A DNA stretch of 64,000 nucleotides from Paenibacillus sp. RC334 (lineage in GTDB: Bacteria; Bacillota; Bacilli; Paenibacillales; Paenibacillaceae). Of this stretch, positions 1 to 8,117 are shown one piece after another. Position numbers and translations under genes: made by a program. The DNA lies in NCBI RefSeq assembly GCF_030034735.1, contig NZ_CP125370.1:496001-560000 (forward strand), read 5' to 3'. Within the stretch, counting starts at the first letter, position 1. The number at the start of each line of letters is the position of its first letter. The notes under the pieces are model-generated. The model was not told the origin of the DNA, searched no databases, and was given only the letters and a program-made list of their open reading frames with translations.

Positions 1-2
1 CA

Positions 3-653
3 ATCCGTAATCGGACGGAGGGCAAGCACTTTATCTCCGTAATCGGAGGCGATGCAGCAACAGACGCCGATCCTGCGCTTGGTAATGCGCGGTCCGTACT
101 TAACGCGGACAACTACATCGTCAACTTGATTAGCGGAGTGGTTATCGGCACCAAAACGTATCTTTCGTCCGCGTTCGCTCCGTGGGTGGCCGGCTTGATT
201 GCGGGAACTGCGATTAACCGCTCGACTACTTACGCGCAAGTACCGGCGGACGACGTGACTCGGCGCTTGACCAAGACGGAGTTTGACGCAGCGCTTACAG
301 CCGGTTCGTTTGTTTTCGTTAACGACGGTACTCGCGTGAAGGTTAAGCAAGGTCTCGTTACATCGAAGCAAAAAGTCCGCAATATGCGTGCACGTCAGGC
401 GATTTCTACGGACATTACCAAAACCGCGGAAGACAATTACATCGGCAAGCTCAATAACAACGCTGACGGTCAGGCCACGTTGATGGTTGCGATTAAGGCG
501 TACCTGGAACGCTTGGAAATCTCGGGCGTACTGTCGGGACCTGCGGTCGGACTTGATCCGAATTTCCCATCCGTAGGCGACCAAGTATTCCTCGCAATTA
601 GCTACGTAGAGGTCGATTCAATGGAACGTATCTTCATCACGGTGAACGTATAA
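3..653 (+). CDS. xkdK: Phage tail sheath protein, C-terminal part (5' end outside window)
   Basis: The reading frame is open from the first complete codon at base 3, so this is the last 216 residues of a longer gene that starts left of the window. A TTG at 126 is internal and not a start. The residues read as the C-terminal half of a contractile tail sheath (PBSX XkdK family): an ISVIGG segment, a variable middle, then a long tail ending in YVEVDSMERIFITVNV. Sheath subunits polymerise around the tail tube and contract to drive it into the target cell. The tube gene follows after 17 bases, the usual order in PBSX-like and myophage tail modules. The call rests on this order plus sequence resemblance and is fairly firm. 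Confidence 0.85.
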   Translation: MRNRTEGKHFISVIGGDAATDADPALGNARSVLNADNYIVNLISGVVIGTKTYLSSAFAPWVAGLIAGTAINRSTTYAQVPADDVTRRLTKTEFDAALTAGSFVFVNDGTRVKVKQGLVTSKQKVRNMRARQAISTDITKTAEDNYIGKLNNNADGQATLMVAIKAYLERLEISGVLSGPAVGLDPNFPSVGDQVFLAISYVEVDSMERIFITVNV

Positions 654-670
654 AGGAGCGTGAAAAATAG

Positions 671-1111
671 ATGGTACTAGATGCTACACGCGTCATTTCT
701 GGCGCGTACGGAGCCGTAAACGACGCGGACGGTAACTGGATGTCCAACGTTTATTCGTGCGAGGCGAACATCGAGATCGGTTTCGAGGACGTTAAGCTCG
801 CGGGTACGCGTTGGATCGGTAATAAGGTAACGTCGCTGAAGGGCTCCGGCTCAATCGGGAGCTACATGGTTACGTCGGAATGGATCGAGAAGATGGCGCA
901 GGTTACGGACGATAAGAGCCCGGCATTTACTACGGAACTCGTCATCAAGCTGGACGACCCCGAATCGTTCGGAGCCTATCGGGTGCGGCTGAAAAACGTC
1001 ACGTTCGATAAGATTCCGATTATCAATTACGAGGTCGGTTCGATCGTTGAGCAGGAGCTTACGTTCTTGTTCAGCGGCTACGAGGTTATGGATAAAATTC
1101 GCGCAGCTTAA
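671..1111 (+). CDS. xkdM: Phage tail tube protein (XkdM-like)
   Basis: A 146-residue protein with start ATG 671 behind an AAAGGAGCG ribosome-binding site. The length and the sequence around GNWMSNVYSCEANIEIGFEDV and ELTFLFSGYEVMDKI fit the XkdM/DUF2001 tail tube family, whose subunits stack as hexamers to form the inner tube within the contractile sheath. It follows the sheath gene and precedes a strong hairpin terminator at 1119-1139. That arrangement would let sheath and tube, the most abundant tail proteins, be made in excess over the downstream proteins. Start and stop are unambiguous. Confidence 0.85.
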   Translation: MVLDATRVISGAYGAVNDADGNWMSNVYSCEANIEIGFEDVKLAGTRWIGNKVTSLKGSGSIGSYMVTSEWIEKMAQVTDDKSPAFTTELVIKLDDPESFGAYRVRLKNVTFDKIPIINYEVGSIVEQELTFLFSGYEVMDKIRAA

Positions 1112-1118
1112 TATACGG

Positions 1119-1139
1119 AGGTCCTTCGGGACCTTTTTT
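1119..1139 (+). terminator. Hairpin terminator with UUCG loop between tail tube and chaperone genes
   Basis: AGGTCC-TTCG-GGACCT followed by a run of T. The stem is perfect at 6 bp with a stable tetraloop. It lies inside the tail operon, so it probably attenuates rather than ends transcription, separating abundant structural proteins from low-copy ones. Confidence 0.8.
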
Positions 1140-1169
1140 AATTTCGAAAATAAACGGAGGTTGACATAG

Positions 1170-1544
1170 ATGGCTAAAGGACTTGAAGCGTTACTCGGAG
1201 CGACGACGGATTTGAAGGAAGAGATTTATATTCCGCGACTGAAAACGCATTTCACGATTACGGCGCTCGACGGAGAGACAATCGAACGGGCACGTTCCCA
1301 GGCAACGACTGGTAAAGACGGTTCGGTGGATAGTTCGTTATTCGACCGTCTTTTGATCGTAAAAAGTGCCGTCGATCCTGACTTTAACGACAAAGCGCTG
1401 AGAGACCATTACGAAGCTTCCGACGCATCCGATTGCGTAAAGAAGGCGCTATTACCTGGTGAACATTCTCGATTGATCCAGTCTATCCTAGCGCTTTCCG
1501 GTTTCGTAGAGGACGCGGAGCTCGTTGAAGACGCAAAAAACTAA
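1170..1544 (+). CDS. xkdN: Tail assembly chaperone, short form (XkdN-like)
   Basis: A 124-residue acidic protein starting at ATG 1170 behind ACGGAGGT. It sits between the tail tube and the tape measure gene, where tail phages encode their G/GT-type assembly chaperones, and its sequence resembles XkdN. The family keeps the tape measure protein soluble while the tube polymerises around it. The final codons read GCA AAA AAC TAA, so the stop lies directly after a classic slippery heptamer (A AAA AAC, 1535-1541). A -1 slip would extend the protein by 52 residues (see the next entry). Confidence 0.8.
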   Translation: MAKGLEALLGATTDLKEEIYIPRLKTHFTITALDGETIERARSQATTGKDGSVDSSLFDRLLIVKSAVDPDFNDKALRDHYEASDASDCVKKALLPGEHSRLIQSILALSGFVEDAELVEDAKN

Positions 1545-1699
1545 TTAAGTCGGGCGACATAGAGGCGATGATGCTACATGAGATATTTCAACGCCACCAT
1601 ATAGCGCCCGACGAGCTATACGCGAAAGATCGAAGGCATCGGTTTTTTATGTACGCGTCGATGCTGATTCAGATAGAGAAGGAACAAAAACCTAAGTAA
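1541..1699 (+). CDS. Tail chaperone C-terminal extension read by -1 ribosomal frameshift
   Basis: After a -1 slip at the A AAA AAC heptamer (1535-1541), translation would continue from CTA at 1541 to TAA at 1697-1699. This adds 52 residues rich in charged and aromatic amino acids (for example HEIFQRHHIAPDELYAK) and gives a 176-residue fusion. Tail chaperone genes of many dsDNA tailed phages make a long and a short form this way (lambda gpG/gpGT is the standard case). No strong ribosome-binding site precedes the in-frame ATG codons at 1568 and 1571, so separate translation is less likely. The slippery sequence and reading frames are seen directly; use of the site is inferred. Confidence 0.75.
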   Translation, partial: LIKSGDIEAMMLHEIFQRHHIAPDELYAKDRRHRFFMYASMLIQIEKEQKPK

Positions 1700-1725
1700 A
1701 TCACCGCAGGAAGGAGGTAATTGCG

Positions 1726-3777
1726 ATTTCATTCGATTTAATCGGACACTTGCGGCTGATTGACGATATGTCCCGCCCGTTACGTAAAGCGTTCGGTAAT
1801 ATGACGAAATTTGGTGTAGCAGCAACGGGGATTGGCGTTGCTACTACAGGGATCGCGTTCGCGGCGGACTCCATCAAAAAGGCGATGGATTTCGAGGCTC
1901 AAATGAAGACAGTACAGGCGTTAACGGGCGCGACCGATGAGCAGACGAAAGCTATGCAACAACTCGCGCTCGAACAAGGCGCTGCAACGAAATATAGCGC
2001 GCTTGAGGCCGCTCAAGGGATCGAGGAATTACTCAAAGCAGGTATGAGCGTCGAACAGGTCGGTAAGAAGGGCGGACTTAACGCGGCGCTCAACCTCGCA
2101 ACAGCGGGCGGTCTCGGATTGGCAGAGGCTGCGGAGATCATGTCAACCGCGCTCAATTCTTTCAAAAAAGATGGGCTAAAGGCGGCGCAAGCTGCGGATA
2201 TTCTCGCCGGTACCGCGAACGCATCCGCGACTGACGTACACGATTTGCGTTATTCCTTGGCTGCGGTTGGTTCCGTCGCTGATGGCGTAGGGATGTCGTT
2301 TGAGGATACGAATACAGCGTTAGGTCTGTTCGCGAATAACGGATTAAAGGGCGCAGACGCGGGTACATCGCTGAAGACGTTCCTGTCTAACTTGGTTCCA
2401 GCAACGGACAAGGCGTACGGCATGTTCGAAGACTTCAACCTCTTGACCGTAAATACTACGGATGCACTCGCTTTTATGAGCAAGAAGGGCATTAAGTCAA
2501 CGGGTACTTCCGTCCAAGCGGTCACCAAGGACATCGAGAAATACGTCGCAGCGCAGACGGGACTCAAGGTCGGAACGTCCAAGGCCACGAAGGAAACGAA
2601 GAAATTCCTGACAGCGAGCAACCTGATTCATTCCGCTTTCTACGATAATAAGGGCGAGATTAAAGACCTAGCGCAAGTAGCGGACTTGTTAAAGAACCGA
2701 TTCGGGAAGCTTACGAACGAGCAACGTCAATACTACTTGCATCAGATATTCGGGTCCGATGCGATACGTGCCGGTAATATTCTCTTCAAAGAAGGCGCGG
2801 CTGGCGTTAAGAAGTTTCAGCAGGAAATGGCGAATGTAACCGCGCTTTCAGTAGCAACTAAGAAGATGGACAGCGCAGCGGGTGCGGTCGAGCAGTTCCA
2901 GGGCGCAATCGAAACGTTGCAGATTTCCGCGTTGCTTCCTACGATGCCGATCTTAAAACGACTGGCGCAGGCGGCTTCGGAGTTTGTCGTTAAATATACA
3001 CCGCGAATTACTGCCGCCATGCAACGTGCAGTCGATACGTCGAAAGCGTATTTGAAGACGCACTTTATAAACAATCCGGAGTTCAACAAGCTTCCGGATA
3101 TTAAGAGTAAAATCGCGTTCGTTTTCGATGACGTTAAAAAGACTCTATCCGATTGGTGGAACGGAGGCGCGTCCGAAAAGTTTGCGCAATTCGGGAAGGA
3201 CTCCGCAATGGCTATCGGAAAGAACTTTGCGAGCACGATTGTCAATAATCCGGAGTTTGCGTTTATCCTCGGTTTGTTTATCGCAGGTAAGGCACCTAAC
3301 CCGATAGGGCTTACCGTAGCGTTAGGTATCGCTGCCAGTCCGTGGGTTAAGAGCACAATCGACTTTCTGCGGACAGGGTTACGTGAAGTTAGCGGCGCGG
3401 CGGGTGGAGAGCGTCTGCTGGAGTATAATGCGCAGCTTAATAGCACGCCGAAGGGAACGCCCGTAATAAAAGGACCTACGGAGCTGAAGGCACCGTCGAG
3501 TAAAGTAGACCCTAACGATACGAGCCTGTGGGCGGGTTTCCGTAGAGCGACCGGCTTTGCTGGCGGTATCGACACCGTTCCGCGTAATGACATGCCTGCG
3601 CGTCTCCACAAGGACGAAGCGGTGCTCACGAAGCACGAGGCGTCCGAGTGGCGCGACCAACAGCGCGGAAAAGGCGGAGCGGGCGGTGTCGTAATTAACA
3701 TGTACGGTACGACGATACGCGAGGATGCAGATATTGATAAACTAGCGCGTCAACTAGCGTTTCAATTAGCGAGATAG
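1726..3777 (+). CDS. xkdO: Phage tail tape measure protein (XkdO-like)
   Basis: A protein of about 680 residues with an N-terminal hydrophobic glycine/alanine-rich stretch and the TP901-type tape measure core (QALTGATDEQTKAMQQLA). It ends in GGVVINMYGTTIREDADIDKLARQLA, typical of tape measure C-termini. It sets tail length and sits inside the tube. The perfect AAGGAGGT site at 1711-1718 points to an in-frame ATT at 1726; the first conventional start is TTG 1750, which has no good ribosome-binding site. Residues encoded upstream of TTG (ISFDLIGH) look like the conserved beginning of this family, so an ATT start is plausible. At about 680 residues it is roughly half the size of PBSX XkdO, suggesting a shorter tail. 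Confidence 0.8.
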   Translation: MSFDLIGHLRLIDDMSRPLRKAFGNMTKFGVAATGIGVATTGIAFAADSIKKAMDFEAQMKTVQALTGATDEQTKAMQQLALEQGAATKYSALEAAQGIEELLKAGMSVEQVGKKGGLNAALNLATAGGLGLAEAAEIMSTALNSFKKDGLKAAQAADILAGTANASATDVHDLRYSLAAVGSVADGVGMSFEDTNTALGLFANNGLKGADAGTSLKTFLSNLVPATDKAYGMFEDFNLLTVNTTDALAFMSKKGIKSTGTSVQAVTKDIEKYVAAQTGLKVGTSKATKETKKFLTASNLIHSAFYDNKGEIKDLAQVADLLKNRFGKLTNEQRQYYLHQIFGSDAIRAGNILFKEGAAGVKKFQQEMANVTALSVATKKMDSAAGAVEQFQGAIETLQISALLPTMPILKRLAQAASEFVVKYTPRITAAMQRAVDTSKAYLKTHFINNPEFNKLPDIKSKIAFVFDDVKKTLSDWWNGGASEKFAQFGKDSAMAIGKNFASTIVNNPEFAFILGLFIAGKAPNPIGLTVALGIAASPWVKSTIDFLRTGLREVSGAAGGERLLEYNAQLNSTPKGTPVIKGPTELKAPSSKVDPNDTSLWAGFRRATGFAGGIDTVPRNDMPARLHKDEAVLTKHEASEWRDQQRGKGGAGGVVINMYGTTIREDADIDKLARQLAFQLAR

Positions 3778-3788
3778 GAGGCGGTGTT

Positions 3789-4463
3789 TTGCAGTTTTGG
3801 CTCAAGTATAACAACGGAGCGGAAGTCTTATGGCTTCCCGTCAACCCCGAGAGTATCCAAACAACGATGACCCACGGGTTTGAAGACGTTGAGATTTCGA
3901 ATCTCGGCGAGTACACGATAATCGGCAATCAACGCCTCCGTGAGTTCTCGATGTCTTCATTTTTCCCGCGGGACTACAACGCGGGCTATTGTTCGTACAC
4001 GAATCTGAAGGCGCCGCGCGAATATGTCGCGATAATCGAACGATGGATGCGCAGCGGTAAGCCGGCCCGGTTTATCATCACCGGAACATCCGTTAATTTC
4101 GCGGTTACTATCCGAAGTTTTGAGTACGAAGAGCGCGGCGGTGAGCCGGGCGATATCTATTATACGTTGTCGCTGAAAGAACACGTTTTTATCGACATCG
4201 CAAAGAAATCGGACAATAAAAAGCTTACGGGCTCCGCGTCGAAAACAATGCCGAAGCTTACTTCGGCGGCAAAGCGTCCGAACGCAACCGTTAAGGCAAA
4301 GTCGTATACGGTCAAGGCAGGTGACTCGCTATGGAAGATCGCGCAGCGAGCGGACGTACTTGGCAACGGCGACAGGTGGCGGGAACTGTACGCGAAGAAT
4401 AAGTCCGCAATCGGGCCGAATCCAAACGTACTTAAGCCGGGGCAAAAGTTGGTGATTCCGTAA
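3789..4463 (+). CDS. xkdP: LysM-domain tail hub protein (XkdP-like)
   Basis: A 224-residue protein starting at TTG 3789 behind TAGGAGGCG. The first 140 residues resemble the XkdP/gp53-like hub fold. The last 55 form a LysM domain (SYTVKAGDSLWKIAQRADV ... NPNVLKPGQKLVIP), which binds peptidoglycan. In PBSX-like tails this protein follows the tape measure and helps join tube end to baseplate while contacting the cell wall. Its TAA overlaps the ATG of the next gene (TAATG), showing translational coupling. Confidence 0.85.
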   Translation: MQFWLKYNNGAEVLWLPVNPESIQTTMTHGFEDVEISNLGEYTIIGNQRLREFSMSSFFPRDYNAGYCSYTNLKAPREYVAIIERWMRSGKPARFIITGTSVNFAVTIRSFEYEERGGEPGDIYYTLSLKEHVFIDIAKKSDNKKLTGSASKTMPKLTSAAKRPNATVKAKSYTVKAGDSLWKIAQRADVLGNGDRWRELYAKNKSAIGPNPNVLKPGQKLVIP

Positions 4464-5593
4464 TGGCTACGCAAATTAAGCTGTTATACGACGGAAAGTA
4501 TTGGATCGAGCCGCTCGTCAAGTCCGCAACATGGTCTGGAGATGTAGCGCAGCCTCACCGCACGTTGTCTATCTCGTATTCCAATACACTAAATGCGGAC
4601 GACAAGCGGATCGCGTTTGAACTCGGGAAGGAACTGCGTTTTTACGTAGATGATGTCGGTCTCTTCCGCGGCGTTATCTTTACGTACGATATTGACGATA
4701 GAGGTGACACGACGATTACTGCGTACGATGAAAACGTATATCTCACGAAAAATGTAGATACGCAGAAATTCGTCGGCAAGACGGCTGGTGCGATCGTGTC
4801 CTCGCTTTGTAAATCGTTTGGGATTCCGGTTGGCACCGTTGCAAACACGGGCTACGTTATCCCGAAGTTGATACTACGTGACATGTCGTTGTGGGATATG
4901 ATTACGACGGCACTGACGGAAACACGTAAGCAAAATAATCGTAAATTCTTCGTTTACTCGCGCGAGGGTAAGCTTTTTTTGCGTGAGAAGAAGGACGAAA
5001 TTGTCCGCTGGATGTTGGAAGATGGCGTTAACATTACGTCAGCGCGACGGTCTCAGTCGATTGAGGAGATGCGGACAGCGGTCAAGGCGCAGGGCGGCAC
5101 GGACGAAAAGCCGATTACGTCTACGGCCAAGGATGCCGCGCTGATTAAAAAATACGGAATGATGCAACACGTAGAGTCCGCAGATTCGGACGCAACCGCC
5201 AGCCAGATCCAACAACTTGCGAAAGCCAAACTAAAGGAACTCGGCAAAGTCGGCGAAGACGTGTCCGTAGATGCGCTAGGCATTACGCAAGTCGTCGCGG
5301 GAACTGCCGTTTATGCCTTCGAGAGCATGACGGATATTGTTGGCGGCTATTACGTAAATGCGGATACTCATACGTTTACAAACGGTACACATATGATGTC
5401 GCTAACGTTGAGCAAAACGGACGATTTGCCGAAATTAGAATACGAAGAATCGGAACCGAAGAAAGAAGCGGCCAAGAAGAAGAAAAAGAAAGCGAAGAAA
5501 AAGACCACAAAAGCAGCTTCAGGTGGGTCAACGCTGAAAGTTCTCGATACCGTAGCGGAGATGGAGTCAATACGAGGAGGTGCGAAGAAATGA
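4463..5593 (+). CDS. xkdQ: Baseplate hub protein (XkdQ / phage late control gene D-like)
   Basis: A 376-residue protein beginning at ATG 4463, overlapping the preceding stop by one base. It resembles XkdQ, the Gram-positive counterpart of the T4 gp27/P2 gpD hub that caps the tail tube. A very lysine-rich segment near residues 332-350 (EAAKKKKKKAKKKTTKAAS) precedes the C-terminus and may be a flexible linker. It is coupled to the next gene: the TGA stop and the ATG at 5590 share bases. Confidence 0.8.
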   Translation: MATQIKLLYDGKYWIEPLVKSATWSGDVAQPHRTLSISYSNTLNADDKRIAFELGKELRFYVDDVGLFRGVIFTYDIDDRGDTTITAYDENVYLTKNVDTQKFVGKTAGAIVSSLCKSFGIPVGTVANTGYVIPKLILRDMSLWDMITTALTETRKQNNRKFFVYSREGKLFLREKKDEIVRWMLEDGVNITSARRSQSIEEMRTAVKAQGGTDEKPITSTAKDAALIKKYGMMQHVESADSDATASQIQQLAKAKLKELGKVGEDVSVDALGITQVVAGTAVYAFESMTDIVGGYYVNADTHTFTNGTHMMSLTLSKTDDLPKLEYEESEPKKEAAKKKKKKAKKKTTKAASGGSTLKVLDTVAEMESIRGGAKK

Positions 5594-6054
5594 TCGAACG
5601 AATAGACGGAGGCGGCGTATCGCAATTCCGCGACGTTATTAAACAGCTCGGACACAACGTAGAGGTCGATATCGAATACGCGACGATCATCGCCCCTCCG
5701 CCAGCTCTCCGCGTACAAGTCGATAACATGAAAATCGAACTCGACGGAGACGACGTAATTGTTCCGGAGCACTTGCGTGAACACACCCGGAAGGTGTCCG
5801 TTAAAGCGGTGGAGCCGACTACGCTCGAATTCAACCGCTATACTCGTGTAACGAAGGAAACGGAATCGTCTGCGCCTGTTAATTCGAAGGCGTTCAGCGA
5901 CGTATTTAACTTCGGGTCATTCACGTCCGGCGAGTTCGAGATTACGTTTCACGATACGCTGAAGGCGGGCGATCGCGTGGCCGTTGCGTCGTTTGGCGCG
6001 GGACAACGTTATATCGTGTTGGGGCGGATTGGAGGTGCGGCCGATGGCGCTTAG
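5590..6054 (+). CDS. xkdR: Baseplate protein, DUF2577 family (XkdR-like)
   Basis: A 154-residue protein starting at ATG 5590, overlapping the xkdQ stop. It begins with an acidic amphipathic region and ends with an OB-like stretch (FHDTLKAGDRVAVASFGAGQ), as in DUF2577 proteins, which sit between XkdQ and XkdS in PBSX-like baseplates. No enzymatic motif is visible. The gene order is the main support. It overlaps the next gene start (6044) by 11 bases. Confidence 0.75.
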   Translation: MIERIDGGGVSQFRDVIKQLGHNVEVDIEYATIIAPPPALRVQVDNMKIELDGDDVIVPEHLREHTRKVSVKAVEPTTLEFNRYTRVTKETESSAPVNSKAFSDVFNFGSFTSGEFEITFHDTLKAGDRVAVASFGAGQRYIVLGRIGGAADGA

Positions 6055-6469
6055 TCCATTATCGGCGGTTGACGTTGATTTGAGCGAGGACCTTGACGTA
6101 GTTACGGAAACTGACGTGGAACCGAGCCGGACGTACGCGTTGGATTTAGATAGCGGAGCAGTCGGCGGGATAATCGACGGGCGCGAGGCAATCCGCCAGT
6201 TTATCCTCAAAGCGATATTGACGTCACGATTTCATTTCTCGATTTACGATGAGGACTACGGGTGTGAGCTCGAAGACTTGATCGGTCAAGACGTTCCGAT
6301 GGAGCTGCTTGAAACGGAGATTCCCCGCGTCATAACCGAAGCACTTATTTACGATGACAGGATCGACGATGTATACGGATTTGACATAACGAAGGAGGCG
6401 GACAATTTGTTCGTCTCTTTTTACGTTGACGTGGACGGAGAGGAAATTCCGATGGAGGTGACGGTGTAA
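6044..6469 (+). CDS. xkdS: Baseplate wedge protein, DUF2634 family (XkdS-like)
   Basis: A 141-residue acidic protein. The frame is open further upstream to 5984, but the start is set at ATG 6044 because GGAGGT (6031-6036) lies 7 bases before it. The core (REAIRQFILKAILTSRFHF and YDEDYGCELEDLIGQDVP) matches the gp25-like/DUF2634 wedge fold, related to lysozyme-like baseplate proteins without catalytic residues. It contributes to the ring that triggers sheath contraction. The stop overlaps the ATG of the next gene. Confidence 0.8.
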   Translation: MALSPLSAVDVDLSEDLDVVTETDVEPSRTYALDLDSGAVGGIIDGREAIRQFILKAILTSRFHFSIYDEDYGCELEDLIGQDVPMELLETEIPRVITEALIYDDRIDDVYGFDITKEADNLFVSFYVDVDGEEIPMEVTV

Positions 6470-7545
6470 TGTACGAGGATCAAACGAAAGAGGCGATATT
6501 GCAGCGGATGCTCGACGCATCTCCGGAGGATATCGACAAACGGCAGGGCTCGGTTACGAACGATTTGTTAAGTCCGCCTGCTATCGAAATGACCGGACTT
6601 TACACGGAGCTGGACACGGTCCTCACGTTGGGCTTTACGGATACAACAAGCGATGATTACCTCGACCGTCGCGCAGCCGACTATGGACTTGCGCGTAAAC
6701 CTGCTGTAAAGGCGACGGGTACATTGACGTTTTCGGGACCGGATGGGACGGTTATTCCTGCGGGTACTATTACGTCAACAGGCGCGACCGTTCCGGTTTA
6801 TTTTGTAACGACGGCTGACGTAACAATCGCGAGCACCAATGCAACGGTAGCAACTACAGCAGAAGAGGCGGGCGCATCCGGTAACGTAAGTATTGGCGCA
6901 GTCAATACGATGGTGGGCGATCTTGTCGGAATTGTAACGGTTACTAATCCGGTAAATTTCGAAGGCGGAGTCGATGGGGAGACGGACGGTGCGTTCAGGG
7001 ATCGCTACTACGAGAGGGCTCGCCGCCCGGTCACGTCGGGCAACGCAAATCACTACAGACAGTGGGCTCGTGAAGTCCCAGGCGTTGCGGATGCGCGAGT
7101 TTATCCGGTCTGGAGCGGAGCTGGTACCGTTAAAGTCGTGTTACTCGGAGACGATAAGACCGCACCTGACGCGCCCATTATTACCGCCGCGCAGACGTAT
7201 ATTGATCCGACACAGGACGGGCGCGGCGAAGGGCAAGCTCCGCTCGGTGCGGTAGCTACCGTTGTAGGCGCGGAAGAGGTGCCGATTAACATCGTAGCAG
7301 ACGTAGATTTAGCGCCGGGCGCTACGCTGGACGAAGTGAAAGCGTTGGTCACCGCGGGATCTCGCGCGTACCTCGAAACGCTGGCTTTCGCGGACCCGAT
7401 CGTCCGTATTAATCAGATCGGCAACGTGGTCATCGACCTACCTCCGGTCAGAGATTACGCGTCACTAACGCTTAACGGTACGACCGGCAATATCATCGTC
7501 GCCGACGGACAGGTTGCGGTGCTTGGGACGGTGACAATTACGTGA
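6469..7545 (+). CDS. xkdT: Baseplate J-like protein (XkdT)
   Basis: A 358-residue protein starting at ATG 6469 within TAATG. It has the baseplate J layout: an N-terminal region with RQGSVTNDLLSPPAIEMTGL, a central beta-rich domain (TGTLTFSGPDGTVIPAGT), GGVDGETDGAFRDRY near residue 165, and a GTVKVVLLGDDKTAPD segment. This is the largest wedge component linking hub to tail fibres (P2 gpJ, T4 gp6 relatives). All domains seem present and uninterrupted. Confidence 0.88.
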   Translation: MYEDQTKEAILQRMLDASPEDIDKRQGSVTNDLLSPPAIEMTGLYTELDTVLTLGFTDTTSDDYLDRRAADYGLARKPAVKATGTLTFSGPDGTVIPAGTITSTGATVPVYFVTTADVTIASTNATVATTAEEAGASGNVSIGAVNTMVGDLVGIVTVTNPVNFEGGVDGETDGAFRDRYYERARRPVTSGNANHYRQWAREVPGVADARVYPVWSGAGTVKVVLLGDDKTAPDAPIITAAQTYIDPTQDGRGEGQAPLGAVATVVGAEEVPINIVADVDLAPGATLDEVKALVTAGSRAYLETLAFADPIVRINQIGNVVIDLPPVRDYASLTLNGTTGNIIVADGQVAVLGTVTIT

Positions 7546-8114
7546 CGAAAACAGTAGCGGAAACTCGCCAGTTCATGCGCGACTCTCTCCCGCGTTATTA
7601 CGACGAATCCCGTATCGCTGGAAACATTATCGACCGAGAAGCGGAAGAACTGGCGCGTATAAGTGCGTCCGCTTCCGACGTACTCGACCAGTTTTACATC
7701 GGCTCGGCTACGTGGGGGCTTACGCGTTGGGAACGCATATTCGGGATTACAACGGACCCAACGAAGACTTACGAGCAGCGGCGCGAGGTCTTGCGTGGTA
7801 AACTTCGCGGCGTCGGCCGAGTAAATGCGGAGTTAATTGAAAACGTTGCGTCCGCGTATGCGAACGGAGAGGTAGACGTAACACCGAATATCGCAAGTTA
7901 CACGCTTACGATTACGTTCGTAGGCGTTTTTGGCGTGCCTGCGCAGATCGACATTTTGAAAGAGACGTTACGCGAGATTATCCCGGCGCATCTCGCAATC
8001 GACTACGTGTTCCGTTTTTTTACGTATGCGGAGCTGCTTGCAACGGAGAAAACGTACGGAGAGGTCACCGCAACGGGAAAAACGTACGATGACATATATA
8101 ACCGGAGGTTTTAG
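7542..8114 (+). CDS. xkdU: Tail protein, DUF2313 family (XkdU / YmfQ-like)
   Basis: A 190-residue protein starting at GTG 7542, overlapping the xkdT stop. The sequence RYYDESRIAGNIIDREAEEL at the N-terminus, YEQRREVLRGKLRGVG in the middle and IIPAHLAIDYVFRF near the end are characteristic of the P2 gpI/XkdU group that joins baseplate wedge and tail fibre. Gene order (J then I then fibre) agrees. Confidence 0.82.
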   Translation: MTKTVAETRQFMRDSLPRYYDESRIAGNIIDREAEELARISASASDVLDQFYIGSATWGLTRWERIFGITTDPTKTYEQRREVLRGKLRGVGRVNAELIENVASAYANGEVDVTPNIASYTLTITFVGVFGVPAQIDILKETLREIIPAHLAIDYVFRFFTYAELLATEKTYGEVTATGKTYDDIYNRRF

Positions 8115-8117
8115 ACA

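Noticed and set aside
2250..3701. Long minus-strand open frames opposite the tape measure gene
   Set aside because: Biased codon use of the plus-strand gene removes stops on the other strand; no ribosome-binding sites or recognisable domains.
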